From assembly GCA_014801815.1 (NCBI GenBank), contig JAAVDM010000028.1, positions 35,542-99,541 of the forward strand: DNA of 64,000 bases. Reading direction: 5' to 3'. Under the pieces are notes generated by a model. That model saw only the letters and a program-made list of their open reading frames with translations, searched no databases and was not told where the DNA came from. Positions 35,573-44,405 of the stretch are shown here, piece by piece (position 1 is the stretch's first letter; each line of letters opens with the position of its first letter). The position numbers and the translations under genes were made by a program. This DNA comes from Bacteroides sp. (lineage in GTDB: Bacteria; Bacteroidota; Bacteroidia; Bacteroidales; Muribaculaceae).

Positions 35573-36604
35573 ATGAAGCTTCTGAAATTAGTGGTATTTG
35601 CCGTAGTGGCGGTGTGCGCGGCGTGCACACGTAATGAGTTTAATATGGATCTTGAGCTTTCCGGAGTCGGTACGGCCGATTTCCAGGTGGTCTATTATGC
35701 TTCTGATGCACGTCAGGGTTTCTATGTAGAGACCAACATGGTGGCGCGTGAGGGGAAGGGTACACTGCGTGGTATCACACGTTTCCCTACACTTGTCTAC
35801 ATCACTTCACGACATATTCACAAACCTCTTGTGGTATATGCCGAGCGCGGTAATCATATCAGTCTTAAAGGCAACTCACCCGACCAGTCGGGTTGGGAAG
35901 TTTCGGGTAATAAAATAAATGATGAATGGAGCGCCTGGCGTATGGCCAATGCCGGTGCGTTACGTTCGGGACGTCCGGACAGTATTAACGCAGCTGTCGC
36001 AAGTTTTGTACGCGAGAAGCCCGATTCAAAGGTGTCGCTGCTGCTGATGCTTACGACCTTTGTACGTCAGGCTGATCCCAAGCTGTACCGTGAGCTTTGG
36101 AAAAGTCTTGACATTGATTTACGTCATTCCGATCTTGTGGCGATGGCAGGACGTCCAGACCAGACGGGGGCCTATCTGTCGCAGGAAGCACGTATCGAGT
36201 CGATGGTGCTGCGTGGTCGCGGTCATCTTGACACGGTAATTACTGCAAAGGTGCCGGCTACGATACTGTTCTTCTGGCTTAATGACCGTTCGAAGCAACG
36301 TGCGCAGATGTTTGATTCAATACGGTCACTTGCAGCTGAGTTCCCTGATTCCGCTTCACGTGCTATTGTGGATATATGTATGAATGTCGATTCCACATCA
36401 TGGATACAGCCGTTGCGTACCGATTCTCTGAAAGGCGTGACGCGCAGCTGGATGCCTCTCGGTACGGCTGACCCTGCGGCTCTGACCATAGGTATAGGAC
36501 GTATACCTTACGTTGTTGTGGCTGACAGGAGCGGTGAGATTGTCTATCAGGGTGATTCGCTGGTATCGGCTATGGGGGCTTTCCGACGGCTTATGAAAGA
36601 TTAG
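35573..36604 (+). CDS. Lipoprotein with a DUF4369/thioredoxin-like layout lacking the CXXC site
   Basis: The 343-residue protein starts at MKLLKLVVFAVVAVCAACTR, a clean lipoprotein signal with lipobox VCAAC, hence anchored in the outer membrane or inner face. The ATG at 35573 is chosen over one 39 bp upstream because it yields this signal. The N-terminal part (about 22-120) has the beta-rich form of DUF4369 domains (AREGKGTLRGITRFPTLVYI). The C-terminal part (about 225-343) has a thioredoxin-like fold pattern, PATILFFWLNDRSKQRAQMF ... RIPYVVVADRSGEIVYQGDS, with the active cysteines absent. This suggests a structural or binding role rather than redox chemistry. It is followed 25 bp later by comM. 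Confidence 0.8.
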   Translation: MKLLKLVVFAVVAVCAACTRNEFNMDLELSGVGTADFQVVYYASDARQGFYVETNMVAREGKGTLRGITRFPTLVYITSRHIHKPLVVYAERGNHISLKGNSPDQSGWEVSGNKINDEWSAWRMANAGALRSGRPDSINAAVASFVREKPDSKVSLLLMLTTFVRQADPKLYRELWKSLDIDLRHSDLVAMAGRPDQTGAYLSQEARIESMVLRGRGHLDTVITAKVPATILFFWLNDRSKQRAQMFDSIRSLAAEFPDSASRAIVDICMNVDSTSWIQPLRTDSLKGVTRSWMPLGTADPAALTIGIGRIPYVVVADRSGEIVYQGDSLVSAMGAFRRLMKD

Positions 36605-36629
36605 CCTATACTTCTAAAATTCTGTATTT

Positions 36630-38165
36630 ATGCTGACTAAAGTATTTACCGCCTCCATATACGGTATCGAGGCTATGCCTGTGACTATAGAAACCGAATC
36701 AGGCAACGGCTCTATGTTCACTATTGTCGGTATGGCCGATACTGCTGTCAAGGAGAGTCAGATGCGTATGGTGTCGGCTGTCAACAACAGCGGTATCAGT
36801 TTTCCGCACCGTCGTATACTCATCAACCTTGCACCGGCTGATGTCAGAAAAGAGGGAGCTTGTTTTGACCTTCCCATGACAATCGGTGTACTGACTTCAA
36901 ACGGTGTTATCGAGGTTTCTGATCTCGGTGATTATATGATAGCCGGCGAACTGTCACTTGACGGGTCGGTTCTTCCCATACGCGGGGCACTACCGATGGC
37001 GGTAAAAGCTCGTGAAATGGGGTTCAGACGTCTTATAGTTCCTTATGAGAATGTGACTGAAGCGGCGGTTGTAAATCGTCTGGAAGTATTCGGCGTGCGT
37101 AATCTGACTGAAGCATTGGGTATACTCACCGGCAATACTGACCTTAAACCCACCGTCATTGACACCCGCAGTATGTTTGCGACACAATCGGGTGTATTTG
37201 ATAATGATTTCTCGGAGGTTCGTGGTCAGGAGACTGTCAAAAGAGCTTTTGAAGTAGCCTGTGCCGGCGGTCATAACATACTGCTTATCGGCCCCCCGGG
37301 AGCCGGTAAGTCAATGATGGCTAAACGCCTGCCCACTATCCTGCCTCCCCTGACACTTGGCGAGGCACTTGAAACTACTAAGATACATTCTGTAGCCGGT
37401 AAACTGCCCAAGGGTTCGATGCTTATGACGCGGCGACCTTTCCGTACACCGCACCATACCGTATCGCCTGTAGCTCTTGTCGGCGGCGGTTCGACACCGA
37501 TGCCGGGCGAGATTTCATTAGCTCATAACGGTGTGCTCTTTCTGGATGAACTACCGGAATTCCCAAGACAGGTACTTGAAGTGCTACGGCAACCTATTGA
37601 GGATCGTATCATAACGATAGCGCGGGCGAAATACACTGTTGATTACCCTGCCTCTTTTATGCTTGTGGCGAGTATGAATCCGTGTCCGTGCGGCTATTAC
37701 GGGCATCCTACGCGGCAGTGTACCTGTCAGGCGGGGCAGGTGAGCCGTTATATGGGCCGTATATCCGGGCCGCTGCTTGACCGTATAGATATTCAGGTGG
37801 ACATACAGCCGGTAGGTTTCGATGACATGGCGGCTACTGCGTCAGGCGAATCGAGTGCTGCTATTCGTACCCGTGTGCTGGCTGCGCGTGCCATACAGCA
37901 ACAGCGTTTCATCAATGAGCCGGGGGTGCATTGTAACGCACAGATGGGTTCGCGGCTGCTGCGTCAGTATGCCTGGCCCGAACAGGCAGGTCTCGATAAA
38001 CTGAAGGATCGCATGACGCGCCTCAATATGAGCGCCCGCGCTTTTGACCGAATCCTTCGTGTAGCCCGCACTATCGCCGACCTCGACGGCTCCGAACAAG
38101 TCCGCAGCCGCCACATAGCCGAGGCTATTGCCTACCGCTCCCTCGACCGTAGTCACCATAACTGA
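36630..38165 (+). CDS. comM: YifB/ComM-family Mg-chelatase-like AAA+ ATPase
   Basis: ComM is a hexameric helicase that promotes branch migration during natural transformation; YifB is its widespread relative. The 511-residue protein has the N-terminal Lon-substrate-like domain (VFTASIYGIEAMPVTIETES ... VVNRLEVFGV). The AAA+ core follows, with Walker A LIGPPGAGKSMMAKRLP, Walker B GVLFLDELPEFPRQVLE, and a zinc-like motif ASMNPCPCGYYGHPTRQCTC. A C-terminal helical part, AWPEQAGLDKLKDRMTRLN, completes it. Length and order are standard. In an organism with no known competence genes in the window, a role in recombination or repair is possible. It lies 25 bp after the lipoprotein gene. Confidence 0.93.
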   Translation: MLTKVFTASIYGIEAMPVTIETESGNGSMFTIVGMADTAVKESQMRMVSAVNNSGISFPHRRILINLAPADVRKEGACFDLPMTIGVLTSNGVIEVSDLGDYMIAGELSLDGSVLPIRGALPMAVKAREMGFRRLIVPYENVTEAAVVNRLEVFGVRNLTEALGILTGNTDLKPTVIDTRSMFATQSGVFDNDFSEVRGQETVKRAFEVACAGGHNILLIGPPGAGKSMMAKRLPTILPPLTLGEALETTKIHSVAGKLPKGSMLMTRRPFRTPHHTVSPVALVGGGSTPMPGEISLAHNGVLFLDELPEFPRQVLEVLRQPIEDRIITIARAKYTVDYPASFMLVASMNPCPCGYYGHPTRQCTCQAGQVSRYMGRISGPLLDRIDIQVDIQPVGFDDMAATASGESSAAIRTRVLAARAIQQQRFINEPGVHCNAQMGSRLLRQYAWPEQAGLDKLKDRMTRLNMSARAFDRILRVARTIADLDGSEQVRSRHIAEAIAYRSLDRSHHN

Positions 38166-38212
38166 GGACAGCTAACCCGAAACCCAAAACCCGAAGACAA
38201 ACAGAGGGTACC

Positions 38213-38232
38213 TTGAGAGTGTTAACTCTCAA
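38213..38232. repeat. Small hairpin between comM and the transposase-like gene
   Basis: TTGAGAGT and ACTCTCAA pair perfectly over 8 bp with the loop GTTA. It is followed by purine-rich DNA rather than a T tract, so it is more like a REP/RAYT-associated palindrome or a structured 3' end than a terminator. It is the only obvious palindrome in 38166-38369. Confidence 0.4.
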
Positions 38233-38369
38233 AGTGGGAGCCTTGAAGGCGGAAGTCTTTCAGAGAGGAGGGGGGTAAAGCGTTGGGGTTTGTCTTGAGG
38301 TGTAGGAGAGGGTGTGTAGGAGAAGGAGTGTAAGAATTAGGGTAAAATCATAATAACTTTATCAGAAAA

Positions 38370-39302
38370 ATGGCCGAACTTCCAAGATATCATAGGCGTG
38401 CTTTTGCACATAATTACCACGCGCCTTTCATTTACCATATCATACTAAAAAAGAAAGAGGGTGTGGAAAAGTTCGGTGTGGTGAGCGGTGACGCGAGAAT
38501 CGCTCCGGGCTGTCAAGGCTGCGCATATATCAGGAAGTCGGATTTGGGGAGGATAATTGCCAAGTCGATTATTGAGTTACAGTCTGTCTTTCCTATTTTA
38601 CAGGTGTATCAGTTTAAGGTAATGCCGGATCATGTTCATATACTGTTGCGTGTGAAGGAGTGGTCAGAAAAACACCTTGATTATTATATTGAAAGCCTTG
38701 TTGTGAATATAGGAGTTTCATATTCTCGGCTCATTGGTAGGGAGACTGTGGGTGGAGATATATTTCAGCCCGGATATTGTGATAAACCATTACTGCTGAA
38801 GAGAAGTCTCGATGGTCTTTTCAGATATATCAGGGAAAATCCGCACAGATTTGCCATCAGACAGCAGTTCCCTCAATTTTTTAGGACAGTAAGAAATCTG
38901 AAAATAGGCAATAACGAATATCAAGCTTACGGCAATCTGTTCCTACTTCGTAATCCGGATAAAGATGCCGTTAAAATCAGTAGAAAATTCACACCGGAGG
39001 AGAAGATGCAAAAACGTGCCAAGTGGCTTTCCGATGTCGTTAAAGGTACAGTTTTAGTTTCTCCTTTTATTTCCCGTGAGGAAAAAGAGCTACGAGCCGA
39101 GGCCGAAACACTTGGTGCCAAGATAATATTAATAACCGATAACGCTTTTGGTGAGCGCTATAAACCTGCCGCCCGCGACTTCGACCTCTGCTGCGAAGGC
39201 AGAATACTTCTTATCTCTTTAGGACTGCCGGCAAAGACAGTATTGACACGTGAGACATGTCTTAGAATGAACGAACTTGCACAAGTAATCTCTGCGCTCT
39301 GA
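38370..39302 (+). CDS. RAYT/IS200-like Y1 transposase with a DprA/Rossmann-like C-terminal extension
   Basis: The 310-residue protein has an N-terminal Y1 single-strand transposase domain (about 1-185). It includes the HUH motif in FKVMPDHVHILLRVKE, HIILKKKEGVEKFGVV near the start and a tyrosine in FRYIRENPHRFAIR, which would be the catalytic Tyr. Residues about 215-310 form a second domain (LVSPFISREEKELRAEAETL, IILITDNAFGERYKP, FDLCCEGRILLISLG) that resembles Rossmann/DprA-type folds and is not part of IS200 transposases. No IS ends are seen, so it is likely a stable RAYT-like gene, not an active element. A hairpin follows the stop. Confidence 0.75.
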   Translation: MAELPRYHRRAFAHNYHAPFIYHIILKKKEGVEKFGVVSGDARIAPGCQGCAYIRKSDLGRIIAKSIIELQSVFPILQVYQFKVMPDHVHILLRVKEWSEKHLDYYIESLVVNIGVSYSRLIGRETVGGDIFQPGYCDKPLLLKRSLDGLFRYIRENPHRFAIRQQFPQFFRTVRNLKIGNNEYQAYGNLFLLRNPDKDAVKISRKFTPEEKMQKRAKWLSDVVKGTVLVSPFISREEKELRAEAETLGAKIILITDNAFGERYKPAARDFDLCCEGRILLISLGLPAKTVLTRETCLRMNELAQVISAL

Positions 39303-39308
39303 AAACTT

Positions 39309-39344
39309 AACAGGGCATCACTGTCACAACAGTAATGCCCTGTT
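39309..39344. terminator. Hairpin terminator between the Y1 transposase-like gene and fabF (convergent)
   Basis: AACAGGGCAT pairs with ATGCCCTGTT, extended by further pairs with one wobble on the minus strand. It sits between convergent genes and could end both transcripts. Confidence 0.7.
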
Positions 39345-39386
39345 AGCGGATATTTTAGGATGAAAGATAGGGTGGAAGCCTATTTT

Positions 39387-40652
39387 TCAGCCTTTGTATT
39401 TCTTGAAGATAATCGAAGCATTATGTCCTCCGAAACCGAAAGTGTTGCTGAGGACAGTGTTTATCTCGCGTTTCTGAGCCTTGTTGAAGGTGAAGTTCAG
39501 ATCATAGTCTACATCGGGGTCGTTGTCGCCTTCCTCGTGGTTGATAGTGGGGGGTACGATACCGTCATTGATAGCCTTGATGCTGAACAGAGCCTCGATA
39601 GCACCGGCGGCACCTAAGAGGTGGCCTGTCATTGACTTGGTTGAGCTCAGATTCATCTTGTAGGCATGGTCGCCGAATACCTGCTTGATAGCTGCCGCCT
39701 CACTGCGGTCGCCTACAGGAGTCGAAGTGCCGTGCAGGTTGATATAATCTATATCCTCGGGCTTCATACCGGCGTCCTTGAGAGCATTCTCCATTACCAG
39801 ACGGGCACCAAGACCCTCGGGGTGAGTGGCCGTGATGTGGTATGCATCGGCACTCAGACCGCCGCCGGCAACTTCAGCATAGATGTGTGCGCCACGTGCC
39901 AGAGCGTGTTCAAGTTCCTCAAGTACGAGGGCACCGGCACCTTCGCCGATGACAAAACCGTCACGGCTGCCGCTAAAAGGACGTGAAGCGCCTTTCGGGT
40001 CATCGTTACGGGTCGAGAGGGCCTTCATTGAGTTGAATCCTCCCACACCGGCCGGGAAGATAGCCGCTTCGGCACCACCTGCTACTATGGCATCAGCCAT
40101 GCCGAGACGGATATAGTTAAACGCGTCGATGAGAGCGTTGTTTGACGAAGCGCACGCCGAAACAGTAGCGAAATTAGGGCCACGGAAACCATGGTCAATC
40201 GAAATATGACCGGCGGCGATGTCTGCAATCATCTTAGGAATGAAGAAAGGGTTGTATTTAGGGCCCTGCTCCGCTCCATTTACGGCAAAATAGCCTGCTT
40301 CCTCCTCAAAAGTATGGAGGCCACCGATACCTGCGGCGAAGATAACGCCGACACGGTCTTTGTTGATGTCCTCATTCTCCAGACCTGCATCTTCAATGGC
40401 CTGATTTGCGGCCACAAGAGCGTACATGGCATAGAGATCAAGGGTTCTTGCTTTTTTTCTGTCGAAATGCTTCGAGGGGTCGAAATCCTTCAGCTCGCAG
40501 GCGAACTGAGTTTTGAACTTCGACGAGTCGAAATGAGTGATCGGACCCGCACCGCTCACGCCGTTGACAGCATTCTCCCAGGCAGTGTCAACGTCATTGC
40601 CTATGGGAGTGAGCGCACCGAGGCCGGTGACTACAACTCTTTTTAATTCCAT
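39387..40652 (-). CDS. fabF: 3-Oxoacyl-[acyl-carrier-protein] synthase II
   Basis: FabF elongates fatty acids by condensing malonyl-ACP with acyl-ACP. The 421-residue ketosynthase has the active-site cysteine in VSACASSNNALIDAFNYI, the two catalytic His regions INLHGTSTPVGDRSEA and TKSMTGHLLGAAGAIEALF, and the family start VVVTGLGALTPIGNDVDTAW and end NTFGFGGHNASIIF. It lies 36 bp after acpP, the usual order in this phylum, so the two are cotranscribed. Confidence 0.96.
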   Translation of the reverse strand: MELKRVVVTGLGALTPIGNDVDTAWENAVNGVSGAGPITHFDSSKFKTQFACELKDFDPSKHFDRKKARTLDLYAMYALVAANQAIEDAGLENEDINKDRVGVIFAAGIGGLHTFEEEAGYFAVNGAEQGPKYNPFFIPKMIADIAAGHISIDHGFRGPNFATVSACASSNNALIDAFNYIRLGMADAIVAGGAEAAIFPAGVGGFNSMKALSTRNDDPKGASRPFSGSRDGFVIGEGAGALVLEELEHALARGAHIYAEVAGGGLSADAYHITATHPEGLGARLVMENALKDAGMKPEDIDYINLHGTSTPVGDRSEAAAIKQVFGDHAYKMNLSSTKSMTGHLLGAAGAIEALFSIKAINDGIVPPTINHEEGDNDPDVDYDLNFTFNKAQKREINTVLSNTFGFGGHNASIIFKKYKG

Positions 40653-40688
40653 ATTCTCGGTTGGGGTTGATTGCTTCGGTTGTGGTTT

Positions 40689-40925
40689 TTACTTGCTGTG
40701 CTCCTCGATGTAGTTGATAGCGTCACCTACAGATACGATCTTTTCGGCGTCCTCATCGGGTATGGTGATACCAAACTCCTTCTCGAACTCCATGATCAGC
40801 TCTACGGTGTCGAGTGAGTCAGCGCCAAGATCCTTGCTGAACTCTGCGGTGGGAGTAACTTCATTCTCATCTACGGTCAGCTTATCAACGATGATAGCTT
40901 TCACTCTCGAATCAATGTCAGACAT
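40689..40925 (-). CDS. acpP: Acyl carrier protein
   Basis: This small acidic helical carrier of fatty-acid intermediates has 78 residues, the standard length. The phosphopantetheine attachment motif [20 protein letters not shown] is complete, with the serine at about residue 37. The acidic C-terminal region [20 protein letters not shown] is typical. The gene is followed by fabF. Confidence 0.97.
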   Translation of the reverse strand: MSDIDSRVKAIIVDKLTVDENEVTPTAEFSKDLGADSLDTVELIMEFEKEFGITIPDEDAEKIVSVGDAINYIEEHSK

Positions 40926-41049
40926 ATTTTTGTCGATTTAAATTATGTAATGTTATTTTCACTAAATTTCAGGCTGCAAAGTAAGTCAAAAATTTTCTAT
41001 TACCGAAATTTTTACAACTTTATTGCACACTTTTTTTAATCTTGTGCAT

Positions 41050-41098
41050 AAAAAAGACCTCTTCCGCACTCCCGATAGAGTTCAGAAGAGGTTTTTTT
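41050..41098 (-). terminator. Intrinsic terminator after korB
   Basis: On the minus strand ACCTCTTC and GAAGAGGT pair around a loop of about 19 nt and are followed by a run of T; the other strand also ends in T, so it could be bidirectional. Confidence 0.85.
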
Positions 41099-41152
41099 CG
41101 ATATTTTTCAGTCGTCAGGCGGTGTTACACCGCTTTCCGGTCAGAGAGTGTT

Positions 41153-42184
41153 TTACTTCACTTCCCAGCTTTCACTGGTGCGCAGAATCATATCGCGCAG
41201 ATTAGCGTAATTCTTACGGTGCTTCACCTCATCTACCTGACGTGCTACGGCCTGATCGTAGGTTTCAGTATTTACATCGCGTATCACACCTATAGCCATA
41301 GGCAGACGGTGACCGTCCATCATAGCCAGCTGCATCTGCAGATAGTAGTCCTCTGCGTGTGCGTCATGCACCAGAACATCATCCAGTGTATAACCGTCCT
41401 CACCTATTACAACAGCTTTCAGACCGAAACCGTCCTGAACGATACCCTTTTCGTTATTCTTACCGAAGAGCATCTTCTCACCGTGACGCAGATGTATGGT
41501 GTGGTCGGCACGCTGATCCTTATCGCTCATGAAAGAGTGTATACCGTTGTTGAAGATAACGCAGTTCTGCAATACTTCTACAACTGATGCACCTTTGTGG
41601 GTTGCGGCGGCCACCATTACCTCCTGTGTTGTGTCGAGGGCGATGTCAAAGCTGCGGGCAAAGAAGTTACCGCGTGCTCCGAAGCACAGCTCTGCGGGTA
41701 CGAAAGGATCCTCGGTTGTACCGTAGGGGCTTGATTTCGATACTGTGCCGCGTTCCGAAGTAGGTGAGTACTGACCCTTTGTAAGACCGTATATCTTGTT
41801 GTTGAAGAGCAGTATGTTGATGTCGATGTTACGGCGCAGAGCGTGTATGAAGTGGTTACCGCCTATGGCGAGTCCGTCGCCGTCACCCGAAATCTGCCAT
41901 ACGGTCAGGTCGGGGCGTGCGGTCTTGACACCTGTGGCTATCGCGGCAGCGCGGCCGTGAATAGTGTGCATACCGTAGGTGTTCATATAGTAAGGCAGAC
42001 GTGAGCTGCAGCCTATACCGCTGACTACGACTGTGTCTTTCGGAGCCACACCCAGACGGGCCATGGCCTTGTGCAGCACGTTGAGGATAGCGTGATCACC
42101 GCAGCCGGGACACCAGCGTGCTGTCTGGCTGTTCTTATAGTCGGCCGCTGTATACTGGGGATTGTTTGTCTGTTCGGTTGCCAT
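41153..42184 (-). CDS. korB: 2-Oxoglutarate/2-oxoacid:ferredoxin oxidoreductase, beta subunit
   Basis: The thiamine-diphosphate-binding subunit of a two-subunit oxidoreductase passes electrons from 2-oxoacid oxidation to ferredoxin in anaerobes. In its 343 residues are the [4Fe-4S]/TPP region WCPGCGDHAILNVLHKAMAR, GIGCSSRLPYYMNTYGMHT, the TPP motif ISGDGDGLAIGGNHFIHALR and NILLFNNKIYGLTKGQYSPT. The other half, korA, ends 4 bp upstream. The 2-oxoacid is not provable from sequence; KorAB with a 2-oxoglutarate preference is the common case in Bacteroidales. Confidence 0.93.
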   Translation of the reverse strand: MATEQTNNPQYTAADYKNSQTARWCPGCGDHAILNVLHKAMARLGVAPKDTVVVSGIGCSSRLPYYMNTYGMHTIHGRAAAIATGVKTARPDLTVWQISGDGDGLAIGGNHFIHALRRNIDINILLFNNKIYGLTKGQYSPTSERGTVSKSSPYGTTEDPFVPAELCFGARGNFFARSFDIALDTTQEVMVAAATHKGASVVEVLQNCVIFNNGIHSFMSDKDQRADHTIHLRHGEKMLFGKNNEKGIVQDGFGLKAVVIGEDGYTLDDVLVHDAHAEDYYLQMQLAMMDGHRLPMAIGVIRDVNTETYDQAVARQVDEVKHRKNYANLRDMILRTSESWEVK

Positions 42185-42188
42185 TGTC

Positions 42189-44039
42189 TTATGCCTTGAG
42201 ATGATTCTTGACTCCTTCCACTATCTCACTTACCATGAAGGGCTGGCCCTCCACCTTATTTATGCGCAGTATCTCCTTGCCGGGAAGTTTCATCTGCAGA
42301 TAGTCGGCGAACATGCCGGTGTTCAGCTCGGCCACGATGATGTTCTTGTAGCCGCGCAGCATCTCCAGTGCGTTCTTGGGTAGAGGATTGATATAGCGGA
42401 ACTGTGCGAAAGCAACCGGTGTACCGTCGGCGTTAAGCTCTTCGGCAGCTGTGAAGAGATGTCCGTATGTACCACCCCAGCCTACGAGGATAGTGTCAGC
42501 TGAAGTATCACCGGCCACCTTGATTTCAGGAATGTTATCGGCTATACGTGCTATTTTCTCACGGCGGGTCTTGACCATAAGTTCATGGTTGGCTCCGTCG
42601 GTAGAGATAACTGAAGTCTTGTAGTCTTTCTCCAGACCGCCTACACGGTGCATAGCCTTGTCAAGACCGGGCACTGCCCAGTAGCGTACCAGCGACTCCT
42701 CATCGCGGTCGAACGGACGCCAGCCTTTCTCCAGCATTTCCGGAGTGACATAATTGGGACGTATTTCCGGATAGTCGCTCTCTTCAGGCACACGCCATGC
42801 CGATGAACCGTTGGCGATAAAGGCATCTGTAAGCAGGATAACCGGAGTCATGTGTTCGATAGCTATACGTGCGGCTTCAAAAGCCATTGTGAAGCAGTCT
42901 GTCGGGCTTGCTGCAGCCACTACGCACAGCGGAGACTCACCGTTGCGGCCGTAGAGTGCCTGCATGAGGTCAGTCTGCTCTGTCTTGGTAGGCAGACCGG
43001 TCGACGGACCACCGCGCTGAACGTCAACAAGCACTAACGGCAGCTCTGCCATTACTGCAAGACCGAGAGCCTCGCCCTTGAGAGCCAGACCCGGACCTGA
43101 AGTCGAAGTTACAGCGAGATGACCTGCATAGCTTGCGCCTATTGCCGAGCAGATACCTGCTATTTCGTCCTCCATCTGACATGCTTTCACACCGAGGTCT
43201 TTACGCTTTGCCAGTTCATGAAGTATGTCGGTAGCCGGAGTGATGGGATAAGAACCTAAGAACAGAGGACGTCCGCTCTTTTCTGAAGCCATGATAAGAC
43301 CCCATGCTGTAGCTGTGTTACCGTTGACGTCTACGTATGTGCCGGCCTCGGCCTGAGCTGTCTCTATACGGTAGGTAGGCATAGAGCTGTGGGTATTGTG
43401 GCCGTAGTCCCAACCTGCATGTACCACTTTGGCATTGGCCTCGTAGATAGCGGGCTTCTTGGCAAACTTAGCCTGTAGCTTGTGGAGTACGCTCTCTACC
43501 GGACGGTCGAAGAGCCAGCATACGATACCGAGAGCAAGCATATTCTTACACTTGGCGATAGCCTTGGCGTCCATACCGCTGTCGGCCAGCGTGCTCTTGA
43601 GCAGAGTGCTCATAGGAACGAGCATGACACGCTTGGGGTCGATGCCGAGTTCGGCTATAGGGTCGTCCGTTGTGTACTCGGCCTTTTTGAGGTCGGCGGG
43701 ACGGAACGAATCAGAGTCACAGATTATAATGCCTGTGGGCTTGAGATGTTTCAGATTCGTCTTGAGGGCGGCGGGGTTCATGGCCACCAGTACGTCAGCG
43801 GCATCACCTGGAGTATGTACTCCCTTGCCTATACTGACCTGAAAACCTGACACACCGCTCAGTGAACCCTGCGGGGCACGTATCTCAGCCGGATAGTCGG
43901 GGAAAGTGGAGATCTCGTTGCCTTCACCGGCCGACACGTTCGAGAAGATGTTGCCTGCAAGCTGCATGCCATCGCCCGAGTCGCCCGAGAATCTTACCAC
44001 TACCTTGTCGAGTGTTTTGATGTTGGTTGTCTGTAGCAT
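42189..44039 (-). CDS. korA: 2-Oxoacid:ferredoxin oxidoreductase, alpha (alpha-gamma fused) subunit
   Basis: The 616-residue catalytic partner of the korB product joins the gamma domain (VVVRFSGDSGDGMQLAGNIF near the N-terminus) and the alpha domain (YPITPATDILHELAKRKDLG and QMEDEIAGICSAIGASYAGH, then TSTSGPGLALKGEALGLAV). The start is placed at 44039 (MLQTTNIKTL), 19 codons inside the longest frame, because the gamma domain begins there and the extra residues look like leader DNA. A -7 promoter element lies at 44145-44152. Four bases separate it from korB. Confidence 0.93.
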   Translation of the reverse strand: MLQTTNIKTLDKVVVRFSGDSGDGMQLAGNIFSNVSAGEGNEISTFPDYPAEIRAPQGSLSGVSGFQVSIGKGVHTPGDAADVLVAMNPAALKTNLKHLKPTGIIICDSDSFRPADLKKAEYTTDDPIAELGIDPKRVMLVPMSTLLKSTLADSGMDAKAIAKCKNMLALGIVCWLFDRPVESVLHKLQAKFAKKPAIYEANAKVVHAGWDYGHNTHSSMPTYRIETAQAEAGTYVDVNGNTATAWGLIMASEKSGRPLFLGSYPITPATDILHELAKRKDLGVKACQMEDEIAGICSAIGASYAGHLAVTSTSGPGLALKGEALGLAVMAELPLVLVDVQRGGPSTGLPTKTEQTDLMQALYGRNGESPLCVVAAASPTDCFTMAFEAARIAIEHMTPVILLTDAFIANGSSAWRVPEESDYPEIRPNYVTPEMLEKGWRPFDRDEESLVRYWAVPGLDKAMHRVGGLEKDYKTSVISTDGANHELMVKTRREKIARIADNIPEIKVAGDTSADTILVGWGGTYGHLFTAAEELNADGTPVAFAQFRYINPLPKNALEMLRGYKNIIVAELNTGMFADYLQMKLPGKEILRINKVEGQPFMVSEIVEGVKNHLKA

Positions 44040-44144
44040 TGATTTAAGGATATGATATGAGTGTTTCGGTATCTCTTTAATAAAGCCGTACCACACAAGC
44101 CATACGTAAAGCCCGCACGGCCCGTATGGTACTTGTTATGGCTG

Positions 44145-44152
44145 CAAAGTTA
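44145..44152 (-). promoter_or_regulatory. -7 promoter element of korAB
   Basis: TAACTTTGC on the minus strand matches the consensus; no clear -33 box is seen about 20 nt upstream. The leader of about 100 nt contains nested GC-rich stems. Confidence 0.55.
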
Positions 44153-44258
44153 ACAATTTATTCTTATAGTCTACTTCATATATTGTATTTAGTGATAAGC
44201 AGCTCTTAAAAATTAAACGATATATGGTTTGAGTTACAGTTTTTGAATCTTGAATAAT

Positions 44259-44361
44259 AAAACGTAGCTATTTTTGGCTGCTTCGGACTTTTCACTCAGT
44301 AGAATACTGAAGTATTCTACTTTGCTCCGCGCCAGAATCGCCTCAAAAATAACTACGTTTT
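44259..44361. repeat. Nested inverted-repeat element, MITE-like or bidirectional terminator
   Basis: Outer arms 44259-44276 and 44344-44361 (AAAACGTAG then TATTTTTG, 17 of 18 positions) enclose a second perfect 11-bp inverted repeat (44298-44308, 44311-44321, AGTAGAATACT). The gap between korA and the nuclease gene otherwise shows no gene. The layered palindromes would fold into a long cruciform. Confidence 0.7.
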
Positions 44362-44405
44362 ATGTGTTCATTAATTTTTAAGCTACTTAACTATATTTCA
44401 TTTTA

